A stretch of DNA of 46,440 bases from an uncultured Flavonifractor sp. (GTDB taxonomy: Bacteria; Bacillota; Clostridia; Oscillospirales; Oscillospiraceae), in assembly GCA_910585415.1 (NCBI GenBank), contig CAJUDT010000009.1:1-46440 (forward strand), read 5' to 3'. The notes beneath the pieces are model-generated. The model was given only the letters and a program-made list of their open reading frames with translations, ran no database searches and had not been told where the DNA came from. Position 1 is the first letter of the stretch. Each line of letters opens with the position of its first letter. Of the stretch, positions 32,976 to 40,234 are shown in pieces. A program made the translations under genes and the position numbers.

Positions 32976-33728
32976 ATGTCTCAGAGACAACGGAAGCTGT
33001 TCGCGTGCTTTACCGTGCTGTGTATGGCGGTGGCCTTTGCTCCTACGGCGGGCGCGATGCACATTATGGAGGGCTATCTCTCTCCCCCCCTGTGTATCGC
33101 CTGGGGGGCCGTGTGCCTGCCCTTTCTGGCCCTGGGACTGCGGAGCATCCGGCGAAAGACCGGCGGGCAGAGCCAAAATCTGCTGCTGCTGGCCCTCTGC
33201 GGAGCCTTTGTGTTCGTGATTTCCTCCCTGAAAATTCCCTCGGTAACGGGGAGCTGCTCCCACATGACGGGCACCGGCCTGAGCGCCATTCTCTTCGGGC
33301 CTGCGGTCACGAGCGTATTGGGACTGATTGTCCTGATTTTCCAGGCCATCCTGCTGGCCCACGGCGGGCTGACCACCCTGGGGGCCAACTGCTTTTCCAT
33401 GGCCATCGCGGGTCCGTTGGCCGCATATGGGCTGTACCGGGGACTTCGGGCGGTCAAGGTTGACCGGAAAGCCTGCGTGTTCCTGGCGGCGTTTTTAGGC
33501 GACCTGTTTACCTACTGCGTCACCAGTGTACAGCTGGCCGCCGCCTATCCGGCGGCAGAGGGGGGAGCTGCCGCGTCCCTGGTCAAATTTTTGGGCGTGT
33601 TCGCGCCGACTCAGCTGCCCCTGGCCGTAGTGGAGGGGATTTTGACCGTGGTGATTGTCATTGGCCTGGAGACTTACGCCTCCAGAGAGTTGAAGGACAT
33701 CGGATATCTGGGAGGGAATGAGGTATGA
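32976..33728 (+). CDS. cbiM: Cobalt ECF transporter substrate-binding component CbiM
   Basis: 250 residues. After a cleavable signal segment (about 1-27, ending TAGA) the mature protein begins MHIMEGYLSPP. In CbiM/NikM this new N-terminus folds in and its Met-His residues coordinate Co(II). SSLKIPSVTGSCSHMTGTGL near 88 and FQAILLAHGGLTTLGAN near 128 are further family blocks. ATG 32976 follows GGAGG. A 73-base gap separates it from cbiO. Confidence 0.95.
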   Translation: MSQRQRKLFACFTVLCMAVAFAPTAGAMHIMEGYLSPPLCIAWGAVCLPFLALGLRSIRRKTGGQSQNLLLLALCGAFVFVISSLKIPSVTGSCSHMTGTGLSAILFGPAVTSVLGLIVLIFQAILLAHGGLTTLGANCFSMAIAGPLAAYGLYRGLRAVKVDRKACVFLAAFLGDLFTYCVTSVQLAAAYPAAEGGAAASLVKFLGVFAPTQLPLAVVEGILTVVIVIGLETYASRELKDIGYLGGNEV

Positions 33729-34045
33729 AGCAGCAAAGTCACAAAGTCCTTGTTGTTGCGCTCTTGGCCGCCGCCCTGTTGATCAGCCTGCTTCCCCTGT
33801 TTCTCCTGCGGGGGGCGGAGTTCGGCGGCTCCGACGACGCGGGCAGTCAGATGGTGGCGGAGGTCACCGGCAGAGAGTACGAGCCCTGGTTCACCCCGGT
33901 TCTGGAGTCCGCCCTGGGCGGCGAGCTCCCCGGCGAGGTGGAGAGCCTCATGTTCTGCGTACAGACCGGCATCGGCGTGGGCGTGATTGCCTTCGTTCTG
34001 GGCCGCTGGGTGGAGCGCAAGAAGTGGATGGACAAAAAGGAATAA
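33725..34045 (+). CDS. cbiN: Cobalt transport protein CbiN
   Basis: 106 residues with two membrane segments (about 8-28 and 78-95) flanking an extracytoplasmic loop with FGGSDDAGSQM, the CbiN signature. CbiN assists metal loading of CbiM. The ATG overlaps the cbiM stop (ATGA), and the gene is followed by a terminator. Confidence 0.93.
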   Translation: MKQQSHKVLVVALLAAALLISLLPLFLLRGAEFGGSDDAGSQMVAEVTGREYEPWFTPVLESALGGELPGEVESLMFCVQTGIGVGVIAFVLGRWVERKKWMDKKE

Positions 34046-34113
34046 ACAGACGTCCCCCAGACCGCTTGGCCTGGGGGACATTTTTATGGGAGCGTGCGCT
34101 GCTCCGTGCGGCC
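34044..34113. repeat. 70-bp direct repeat copy 1, including terminator
   Basis: Identical at 67 of 70 positions, by eye, to 34361-34430. It contains a hairpin (GTCCCCCAG / CTGGGGGAC, 34052-34060 with 34071-34079) followed by ATTTTTA on the plus strand, which ends the cbiQOMN operon. The right end of the repeat encodes the last residues and stop of the first Xre-type gene on the minus strand. Confidence 0.88.
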
Positions 34114-34293
34114 CATGAGCCAATCCACGGAGACGCCGTAAAAATCGGCGATACGAAGAAGCGTATCGTACTGGGGCTTTCGCCCCAATTCCAAATCCTG
34201 ATAACCCCGCGCCGAAAGTTCGACCTCCGCCGCAACCTGGGCTTGGGTCAGGCCCTTTTCTTTTCGTAACGCACGGATTCTATCTGCAAACAT
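34084..34293 (-). CDS. Xre-family helix-turn-helix regulator 1
   Basis: 69 residues, nearly all one Cro/CI-type HTH: ALRKEKGLTQAQVAAEVELSARGYQDLELG in pieces, then the second-half motif ADFYGVSVDWLMGR. There is no extra sensor domain. It is homologous to the neighbouring gene at 34401 and ends with the same residues, EQRTLP. ATG 34293 follows GGGGA. It is convergent with cbiN. Confidence 0.9.
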   Translation of the reverse strand: MFADRIRALRKEKGLTQAQVAAEVELSARGYQDLELGRKPQYDTLLRIADFYGVSVDWLMGRTEQRTLP

Positions 34294-34333
34294 TTTGATT
34301 TCCCCTTGATGCACAGTTTGTTGCGTGTTAATA

Positions 34334-34361
34334 TATATATATACAGTTGACTGTGTATCAA
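34334..34361 (-). promoter_or_regulatory. Promoter and putative operator of Xre-type gene 1
   Basis: TTGATA (34361-34356), a 16-base spacer and TATATA (34339-34334). The spacer holds an inverted repeat ACAGT-TG-ACTGT (34343-34354), well placed for autorepression by a small Xre protein. The -35 box touches the second 70-bp repeat. Confidence 0.6.
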
Positions 34362-34430
34362 AACAGACGTTCCCCAGACCGCTCGGCCTGGGGGACATTT
34401 TTATGGGAGCGTGCGCTGCTCCATGCGGCC
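34361..34430. repeat. 70-bp direct repeat copy 2, including terminator-like hairpin
   Basis: The second copy of the element at 34044-34113, with three differences. It carries the same hairpin and ATTTTTA, and at its right end the stop and last codons of the second Xre-type gene. Hairpin pairing is kept (one G-T pair replaces G-C). Confidence 0.88.
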
Positions 34431-34616
34431 AAACAGCCAGTCTGTAGAGACATCGTAAAACACAGCGATTTTCCGTAAATTATCAAATCCCGGCTTTTGT
34501 TCACCCTTTTCAAAGCGGAAATACTGCCGCAAGGTAATATCCAGATGCTTTGCAACCGCTTCTTGGCTTAGGCCACGCTCTTTGCGCAGCATCAGAAGTT
34601 TTTCACAAAAATCCAT
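34401..34616 (-). CDS. Xre-family helix-turn-helix regulator 2
   Basis: 71 residues: MLRKERGLSQEAVAKHLDIT, YFRFEKGEQKPG and FYDVSTDWLFGRMEQRTLP define a single HTH domain like its neighbour. The two differ in the recognition helix but share their last codons almost exactly at DNA level. ATG 34616 with GGGGGA. It is divergent from the small gene at 34697. Confidence 0.9.
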   Translation of the reverse strand: MDFCEKLLMLRKERGLSQEAVAKHLDITLRQYFRFEKGEQKPGFDNLRKIAVFYDVSTDWLFGRMEQRTLP

Positions 34617-34646
34617 AAATCCCCCTTGATATTGACTTACCAGTCC

Positions 34647-34674
34647 ATTGTACTTGCTTTGACGAATTAGTCAA
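34647..34674 (-). promoter_or_regulatory. Promoter and putative operator of Xre-type gene 2
   Basis: TTGACT (34674-34669), a 16-base spacer and TACAAT (34652-34647). The inverted repeat TTGAC-GAATTA-GTCAA (34659-34674) covers the -35 box and lies between the two divergent genes, so one bound regulator could control both. Confidence 0.6.
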
Positions 34675-34696
34675 AATATGAATTGGAGGTGTTTTT

Positions 34697-34888
34697 ATGT
34701 ATCCCGCCGCTGAACAGCTCTACGACGCCCTGATTGGCCCGCCCAACCCCGAGCGCTGGCCGGAGTCCATGCGGGACCGGCCCGTTGAGGCCCAGGGCCG
34801 GTACGCCTTTCAAGAGGGGCTCCGCCTGGGAATCCAGCTAGCTATGGAGAGCCTGTTTCCAGAGTTTGAGCTGTGGAACCGCTATTGA
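34697..34888 (+). CDS. Small DUF6809-like protein
   Basis: 63 residues. LYDALIGPPNPERWPESMRD and the C-terminal FQEGLRLGIQLAMESLF resemble the ends of DUF6809 proteins (a short N-terminal LYYG-type motif and a terminal F-x-E-G-F-R-L-G-x-x-L helix), with the middle shortened. A GGAGGTG site supports translation. The function is unknown. Such genes often sit beside small Xre regulators. Confidence 0.7.
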   Translation: MYPAAEQLYDALIGPPNPERWPESMRDRPVEAQGRYAFQEGLRLGIQLAMESLFPEFELWNRY

Positions 34889-34905
34889 CGCCTTCGACGG
34901 GCGGT

Positions 34906-34998
34906 ACCTTCTCGTTACCGGGCGGAGGGCCAATGACAGCACAGAGCCGGTAGCGCGATGGAAGTTCTTTTTGTTTCTTTTTCTTTCAAGAAAAAGAA
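34906..34998. repeat. Palindromic intergenic repeat, copy 2 of 3
   Basis: It shares CGTTACCGGGCGGA, AATGACAGCA, GCGCGATGGAAGTTC and the CTTTTTCTT / AAGAAAAAG palindrome (34975-34985 with 34988-34998) with copies 1 and 3. It overlaps the 3' end of the thymidine kinase gene: the last codons (Gly-Ser-Phe-Ser) and the TGA stop lie in the palindrome, the stop in its 2-base loop and flank. Confidence 0.87.
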
Positions 34999-35564
34999 CC
35001 CTCTCCCAGGTTGCCTTCCTTCCAGTGCTTCCGGCACAGGCCGATATACCGGTCATTGGCCCCCAGCACCACCTGAGCCCCCTCCTTGAGGACCCGGCCC
35101 TGTTCGTCAAAGCGGGCGTTGCAGGTGGCCTTTCGCCCGCACCAGCAGATGGTCTTGATTTCCTCAACAATGTCCGCCCAGGCCAGCAGCGCCGCCGAGC
35201 CGGGAAACAGATCCCCCTTGAAGTCCGCCCGCAGGCCGTAGCAAATTACCGGGACATTGCCTCCGTCCACCAGATCCGTCAGCCACGCCACCTCCTCCGC
35301 CGTCAGAAACTGCGCCTCGTCCACGATAACGCAGGCATAGGCCTTGATTTGCTCCAGGGGCATGGCCGTCAGGTCGGAGAAATAAATACACGGGCTGCTC
35401 AGGCCCGCACGGGAGGCCACAAACCGGGCCCCGTCCCGCTGGTCCACCGAGGGCTTGACCAAGAGGGCCTCCTGCCCCCGTTCCTCGTAGTTGTAGCGCA
35501 CCATCAGGGCGTTGGCGGTCTTGCTGGACCCCATGACGCCATATCGAAAATAGAGCTTTGCCAT
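34986..35564 (-). CDS. tdk: Thymidine kinase
   Basis: 192 residues, type II thymidine kinase. P-loop GVMGSSKTANAL near residue 9, the DEAQFL Walker B-like motif near 84, and a zinc site with Cys pairs in TICWCGRKATCNARFD and a late LCRKHW. It phosphorylates thymidine for salvage. ATG 35564 follows AAAGGAGG. The C-terminus (GEGSFS) is encoded by an invading palindromic repeat, which probably replaced the original tail. Confidence 0.94.
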   Translation of the reverse strand: MAKLYFRYGVMGSSKTANALMVRYNYEERGQEALLVKPSVDQRDGARFVASRAGLSSPCIYFSDLTAMPLEQIKAYACVIVDEAQFLTAEEVAWLTDLVDGGNVPVICYGLRADFKGDLFPGSAALLAWADIVEEIKTICWCGRKATCNARFDEQGRVLKEGAQVVLGANDRYIGLCRKHWKEGNLGEGSFS

Positions 35565-35587
35565 TTTGTCCTCCTTTTGGGCGGCAT

Positions 35588-36613
35588 TTATGAAATACGG
35601 CCCTGTACATAGGCCCCAAAGGTGCGGAAGGCGTTGGGCACGGCGTACCGCTCCCGCAGCTCCTCCCGCCCGGCCCACACCCAGCCCTCCGGCAGAGCGG
35701 GACCGGCGGCCTCCACCGCCGTGCTGGTCATGCGCCATTCCATGTGCGTAAAGATGTGCTTGCCCGTGGGGCCGGGCTCCAGGGTACGGGCCTCCACCGG
35801 GCAGGGGGCGGGGGCCAGTTCATTGGGGTACTCCCACAGGCCCGCCAACAGACCCCGGTCCGCCCGGCGGCGGAGGGCCACCCGTCCGCCGTGGAAAATC
35901 AAAAACACCGTCCGTTCCTCCACCCGCCGCTCCGCCTTGGGCGGCTTGACCGGGAGCTCCCCGGTCCGCCCCTGGAGCCGGGCCTGACAAAAGCCCTGCG
36001 CCGGACACCGGCCGCAGGCCGGGGCCCCGTTGGGCAGGCAGACGGTGGCCCCCAGCTCCATGAGGGCCTGATTAAAGTCCCCAGGGGCCTCCAGGGGCAT
36101 GGCTGCCCGCAGGCCCTCCCGTATCCGGTTCCGGGTCTGGGGCCTGGTGATATCGCCATCGTCCCCCGTCATGCGCGCAACGACCCGCAGAACATTGCCG
36201 TCCACCGCGGGAACGGGAACGCCAAAGGCAATGGAGGCGATGGCCCCGGCGGTGTACTCCCCCACTCCGGCCAGCTTCAGCAGGTCCTCATAGTTCTCCG
36301 GGAACCGCCCGGCCCAGCCGTCCACGATTTGTCGGGCGGCTTTTTTCAGGCTCCGGGCCCGGTTATAATACCCCAGGCCCTGCCAGAGCTTGAGCAGCTT
36401 GTCCTCCTCCACCGCCGCCAGGTCCTCCACTGTGGGCAGGGCCTCCATGAAGCGCTGGTAGTACCCCAGCACCGCCGCCACGCGGGTCTGCTGGAGCATG
36501 ATTTCGGACACCCACACATGATAGGGGGTGGGTGCGCTCCGCCAGGGCAGGACCCGGGCGTTTTCGTGATACCACTGCAGCAGTGGTATGGGAAGCTGTT
36601 CCAAGGGATTCAA
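35588..36613 (-). CDS. mutY: A/G-specific adenine glycosylase MutY
   Basis: 341 residues. It removes adenine mispaired with 8-oxoguanine. The HhH-GPD core has LPWRSAPTPYHVWVSEIMLQQTRV with the catalytic Glu, LWQGLGYYNRAR, and LAGVGEYTAGAIASIAFG followed by VPAVDGNV with the catalytic Asp. A four-Cys iron-sulfur loop is at CLPNGAPACGRCPAQGFC. A NUDIX-like domain occupies the C-terminus. The frame extends upstream, but the promoter lies there; a TTG at 36613 with GGGAGG 7 bases away is the best start. Confidence 0.94.
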   Translation of the reverse strand: MNPLEQLPIPLLQWYHENARVLPWRSAPTPYHVWVSEIMLQQTRVAAVLGYYQRFMEALPTVEDLAAVEEDKLLKLWQGLGYYNRARSLKKAARQIVDGWAGRFPENYEDLLKLAGVGEYTAGAIASIAFGVPVPAVDGNVLRVVARMTGDDGDITRPQTRNRIREGLRAAMPLEAPGDFNQALMELGATVCLPNGAPACGRCPAQGFCQARLQGRTGELPVKPPKAERRVEERTVFLIFHGGRVALRRRADRGLLAGLWEYPNELAPAPCPVEARTLEPGPTGKHIFTHMEWRMTSTAVEAAGPALPEGWVWAGREELRERYAVPNAFRTFGAYVQGRIS

Positions 36614-36647
36614 GGGTGTACCTCCCGCTCGAACTTTGTTGTATTTC

Positions 36648-36676
36648 ATTATATAATGGAATCGGCTTTTTTTCAA
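36648..36676 (-). promoter_or_regulatory. Promoter of mutY-tdk
   Basis: TTGAAA (36676-36671), a 17-base spacer and TATAAT (36653-36648), 34 bases upstream of the TTG start. tdk starts 23 bases after mutY and has no evident promoter of its own. Confidence 0.78.
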
Positions 36677-36721
36677 TGGTTGAAATCCGGCGGAGGCGTC
36701 TTGCCCAGACCATATAAAAAT

Positions 36722-36760
36722 CCAGCCTTGAAAAAAGCCAAAAACTTTTTTCAAGGCTGG
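36722..36760 (-). terminator. Terminator downstream of the RsiV-like anti-sigma gene
   Basis: A 16-bp perfect stem (CCAGCCTTGAAAAAAG / CTTTTTTCAAGGCTGG) with loop CCAAAAA, followed on the minus strand by ATTTTTATA. It isolates the sigma operon from mutY. Confidence 0.88.
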
Positions 36761-36846
36761 AAATGAAAATGGTCCGCTGGTTCATCTAATGGGCAGAAGA
36801 GAGGGAGCACCGCCCGCCGCCAACGGACCCCGGACCTTGCGGGCGC

Positions 36847-37695
36847 TTACACCAGAGGAAATTCCAGGGCTCCGGCGGCTCTGGCGGCAATGGAGCCTCG
36901 GGGGAACACCACGACGGGCACGCCGTCCGCACGGATATAAAAAGCCGTGTTCTCGTCCACCGTGGTAAATCCCCCCTCTGCCGGCGCGAAGAACAGGGCA
37001 GAATCCCGGCTCTCCCCTATCTGGCGCCGAATGGCCTCGTTGCAGATGTCAGCCCAGTTCTCCCCCAGCAGGTCCCGGAGGGTGATGGTCTTGTCCCCGG
37101 CCAAATCCAGGTTGTAGCAATACCACTCCTCCTGAGCGGCCACCCAGCACTCCGCCATGGTGACAACAAAGGAAACCTGCGTCTCGCTCTGGTACTTGAC
37201 CGCGTAGTCGATGATAACATCCATCTCCCGGCCAGCCCACTCTTCTTCGGTACCGCCAGTGGCAAAGAACGCCTCCTGGTAGTCCGCCCAATCCCGGCGG
37301 GCCTGCTCCAGACGGCGCTCCATCTCCGTCTGAATGGCCGCGTTGACTGCGGCGGCGGTGTCTCCCTCCGCCTCGACCACCGGAACATCCACGGTATAGT
37401 TGACACCGTCCTCCGAACGGTCGTAGCGAACCACCGTCAGCACCTGGAACAGCCCGCCCAGAACCGGCACACCGGCGGCGGCGTGGGCGACGGTGGGCGA
37501 GAGATTCAGCCCCATAAACAGTACGGCAAAGCAGGCGGCGGCGCCAAACCAGCGCTGAACCCGGCGCCTCCGGCGGGCGGCGCGGGCCGCTCTCCCCTGA
37601 CGGACCCCCTCCCGCACCCGCTCGTCCAGGTTATCGGGAATGGGGATGCGCTCGTAGGCCTCCCGTGATTGCTGTATCTGGTCCAGTTGTTTCAT
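36847..37695 (-). CDS. Membrane-anchored anti-sigma factor, RsiV-like (DUF3298)
   Basis: 282 residues. A cytoplasmic N-terminus (1-55, Arg-rich towards its end) precedes one membrane segment (about 50-70). The extracytoplasmic part contains VPVLGGLFQVLTVV and then a DUF3298/PdaC-like domain (VNYTVDVPVV, ITLRDLLGENWADICNEAI, TAFYIRADGVPVVVFP). This matches RsiV-type anti-sigma factors, which in Bacillus sense lysozyme. The ATG overlaps the sigma gene stop (ATGA). Confidence 0.88.
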   Translation of the reverse strand: MKQLDQIQQSREAYERIPIPDNLDERVREGVRQGRAARAARRRRRVQRWFGAAACFAVLFMGLNLSPTVAHAAAGVPVLGGLFQVLTVVRYDRSEDGVNYTVDVPVVEAEGDTAAAVNAAIQTEMERRLEQARRDWADYQEAFFATGGTEEEWAGREMDVIIDYAVKYQSETQVSFVVTMAECWVAAQEEWYCYNLDLAGDKTITLRDLLGENWADICNEAIRRQIGESRDSALFFAPAEGGFTTVDENTAFYIRADGVPVVVFPRGSIAARAAGALEFPLV

Positions 37696-38177
37696 ACCAA
37701 ATCCGCTCCTTCCAATGAGAGTTTCAGCTTTTTCAGACCTGAGTAGAGCCGGCTCTTCACGGTGTTGATGTTGCAACCAGTGACAACGGAGATTTCCTTC
37801 AGGGAGAGATCCTCGAAAAAGCGCAGCTTGATGACGGTGCTCACCTCCTGGGGAAGCGCGTCAATCTGGCGAAAGAGCAGCTCGTCCGCCGGAGGCGGGT
37901 CCTCTCTTCCGATGTCCATCAGCTCTGTGAGAGGCACAAATCTCCCCCGCCTGCGCAGGGCGTCCAGGCAGACGTTTACCAGAATCCGATAAAACCAGGA
38001 GCGGAAGAACGCGGGATTGCGCAGGCGGTCCTGCCGCTCGATGGCCCGGCACACGGCGGTCTGTACCGCGTCCATGGCGTCCTCCGGGTGCCTGAGGTAG
38101 CTGTAAGCCAGCCGGTAAAACCGGTCCTGATGGTCTACGAGGAAGGTTTCCAGGGCGTTGTCTGTTATGGTTGGCAT
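37692..38177 (-). CDS. ECF-type RNA polymerase sigma factor (SigV-like)
   Basis: 161 residues. Region 2 is FYRLAYSYLRHPEDAMDAVQ with FRSWFYRILVNVCLD. Region 4 is LPQEVSTVIKLRFFEDLSLKEISVV and NTVKSRLYSGLKKL. It is a stress-type ECF sigma cognate to the overlapping RsiV-like gene. ATG 38177 is chosen over far-upstream ATGs that read through the divergent gene. It is divergent from a second sigma gene 90 bases away. Confidence 0.93.
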   Translation of the reverse strand: MPTITDNALETFLVDHQDRFYRLAYSYLRHPEDAMDAVQTAVCRAIERQDRLRNPAFFRSWFYRILVNVCLDALRRRGRFVPLTELMDIGREDPPPADELLFRQIDALPQEVSTVIKLRFFEDLSLKEISVVTGCNINTVKSRLYSGLKKLKLSLEGADLV

Positions 38178-38267
38178 AGGTGGTGATGTCCTTTCTGAAC
38201 GGTGGCAGGCCTGCCGGTGTACGGTTTGACGTCTGTTGTTTAGACGCATTTGATAGGAGGAAAGTTG

Positions 38268-38828
38268 ATGCCGGAAAAAATTATTTTGCCGCCCTGGTCC
38301 ACGGGGACCAGCACCCCGGTTTCTGACGGGAGGCCGGGCACAGAGAAAAGGAGGGGCACGCCCTTGAGTGAAGAGGAATACGCCGTCCGGGCCGACGGCA
38401 TGAAGGCCAAGCTCTACCGCACCGCCTTCCTGTACCTGGGCAGCGAGACGGCGGCGGTGGACGCGGTGGATGAGGCGGTCTACCAGGGCCTGCGGGCCCA
38501 TAAAAAGCTGCGGGAGCCGGGATTTTTCGCCACCTGGCTCACCCGCATTTTAATCAACGTGTGCAAGGGGGAGCTCCGCCGCCGGAAGCGGGAGCTGCTG
38601 GTGGAGGAACTCCCCGAGACGGCGGTGGAGGAATTTGACGCCCTCCCTCTGAAGGAGGCCCTCCGCCGCCTGCCCCGGGAGCTGCGGGAGGTGGTGGTTC
38701 TGCGGTACTTTACCGGCCTGACCCTGGCGGAGACCGCCCAGGCCCTCAGCATCCCGCCGGGAACCGTATCCACCCGCCAGCGCCGGGCTCTGGCCCTGCT
38801 GCGCCTGGATTTATGCGAGGAGGAATGA
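38268..38828 (+). CDS. ECF-type RNA polymerase sigma factor, DUF4179-associated
   Basis: 186 residues. LYRTAFLYLGSETAAVDAVDEAVYQGL, ATWLTRILINVC, LPRELREVVVLRYFTGLTLAETAQAL and GTVSTRQRRALALLRL are regions 2 and 4. About 35 residues of extra N-terminal sequence, poor in known motifs, precede region 2, so a start at a later Met (e.g. residue 45) cannot be excluded. ATG 38268 has AGGAGG. The DUF4179 gene follows 2 bases after the stop. Confidence 0.9.
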   Translation: MPEKIILPPWSTGTSTPVSDGRPGTEKRRGTPLSEEEYAVRADGMKAKLYRTAFLYLGSETAAVDAVDEAVYQGLRAHKKLREPGFFATWLTRILINVCKGELRRRKRELLVEELPETAVEEFDALPLKEALRRLPRELREVVVLRYFTGLTLAETAQALSIPPGTVSTRQRRALALLRLDLCEEE

Positions 38829-38830
38829 AC

Positions 38831-40222
38831 ATGGACCGTATGGAAGAATATCGTGCCCTCCAGCGGGAGCTGGAGCAGACCCCGGCGGCTCTGGAGGGAA
38901 CCCTTCAGCGGGCCAGGGCCCGGCAGAGACGGGAACGCCGGGGCTGGCGGGCCTTTGGGGCCTCCTTCGGGGGGGTGGCCGCTGTGTTCGCCCTGTTTGT
39001 GGTGCTGGTGAACGTGTCGGGGCCCTTTGCCGCCGCCTGTGAGAGTATCCCCATTTTGAAGGACCTGGCCGCCGCCGTGTCCTTCTCCCACTCCCTGTCC
39101 TCCGCCGTGGACCACGGGTATGTCCAGACCATCGGACAGAGTCAGAGCGACAACGGGGTTACGGTGGACCTGGAATACATGATGCTGGACGGAGGGCAGA
39201 TTGTATTTTTTGGCCGGGTGGACGCCCCGGAGGACGTGACCTCGTGCATGGTCGTGGCCGACCTGCCCGCCGATGACGGCGGCAAAATTCAAGGGTGCGG
39301 CCTCACCTCCCAGTCCATCAAGCCGGGGGAGCTGACCACCCTCTTCACCATCGCCGTGGACCCGGAGGTGTTCGTATTCCCGGAGGTCCTCCATCTGGCG
39401 TGCAAGGTGGAGCTGAGGCGGGACGGCGGAAACCTGGCCCCCACCCACACCAACGCGGATAGTCCGGAGGAACTTCCCCCCGATGCCGAAGTCTCCTTCG
39501 ACGTGCCTGTGGACCGGGCCCTCTTGGGCCAGAGCCGGAGCGTCCCCGTGGACCGGTGGATTGAGCTGGAGGGCAACCGGTTCTATATCTCCTCCCTGGA
39601 GCTCTACCCCACCTCCGCCCGGTTCACCCTGGAGGCCGACGAGAGCAACCCGGACACCCTCCAGACCCTGAGCTACTACGTGGAGGACGAGCACGGGAAC
39701 CGCTACGAGAGCGGCTCCGCCAGCGGGGTGTTTGCCATGGGAGACACCTACTGGTTTGAGAGTCCCTATTTCCAGGAGCCGGAACACCTGACCCTCCACA
39801 TCACCGGCACCGTCTGGATGGAGAAGGGCCGGGAGCGGGTGTCCATCGACCTGGAGACCGGCGAGGCCCTGGGCCCCCTGCCGGTGGGCGTCCGCCCCTT
39901 TGTGGACACCTCCGCCGGGACAGAGGTGGGTCTGACCGCCCCCCTGGGCGCGGGCTCCACCGAAAACCACAGCATTCACTATCAGGTTATGGGCCACCAC
40001 TACTACGCCCCCGACGGCACGGAGTTTGAGATTAACGGTATCAGCACCGTCTCCGGAAACCCGCACATGGGCCCGGTGGATGAGGCCCAGGAGGCGCACT
40101 ACAAGGGCACCTTCACCCAGACCATTTTCCTCCGAAATTGGGAGTGGGATACGGTGGAGCTGGAGCTGTACTACTCCAGACGGGCAGATTATGTCCAGTC
40201 TTTGAGTTTTGAGCTGACTTGA
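38831..40222 (+). CDS. DUF4179 anti-sigma-like membrane protein
   Basis: 463 residues. A short cytoplasmic N-terminus (EEYRALQRELEQTP), one membrane segment (about 44-66), then the DUF4179 region (SIPILKDLAAAVSFSHSLSSAVDHGY) and a long extracytoplasmic beta-rich tail. By family knowledge it restrains the sigma factor encoded just upstream. ATG 38831 is preferred to 38825 because GAGGAGG is 7 bases from the former and almost touches the latter. Confidence 0.9.
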   Translation: MDRMEEYRALQRELEQTPAALEGTLQRARARQRRERRGWRAFGASFGGVAAVFALFVVLVNVSGPFAAACESIPILKDLAAAVSFSHSLSSAVDHGYVQTIGQSQSDNGVTVDLEYMMLDGGQIVFFGRVDAPEDVTSCMVVADLPADDGGKIQGCGLTSQSIKPGELTTLFTIAVDPEVFVFPEVLHLACKVELRRDGGNLAPTHTNADSPEELPPDAEVSFDVPVDRALLGQSRSVPVDRWIELEGNRFYISSLELYPTSARFTLEADESNPDTLQTLSYYVEDEHGNRYESGSASGVFAMGDTYWFESPYFQEPEHLTLHITGTVWMEKGRERVSIDLETGEALGPLPVGVRPFVDTSAGTEVGLTAPLGAGSTENHSIHYQVMGHHYYAPDGTEFEINGISTVSGNPHMGPVDEAQEAHYKGTFTQTIFLRNWEWDTVELELYYSRRADYVQSLSFELT

Positions 40223-40234
40223 ACCCTCGGCCAA

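Noticed and set aside
38178..38267. CGTCTA-like and TTGAC-like elements as ECF promoters
   Set aside because: No pair of -35 and -10 elements with proper spacing could be defended on either strand, so no promoter was annotated.
38480..40234. A 584-codon open frame on the minus strand
   Set aside because: It is antisense to the second sigma gene and the DUF4179 gene; both plus-strand proteins have clear family motifs.
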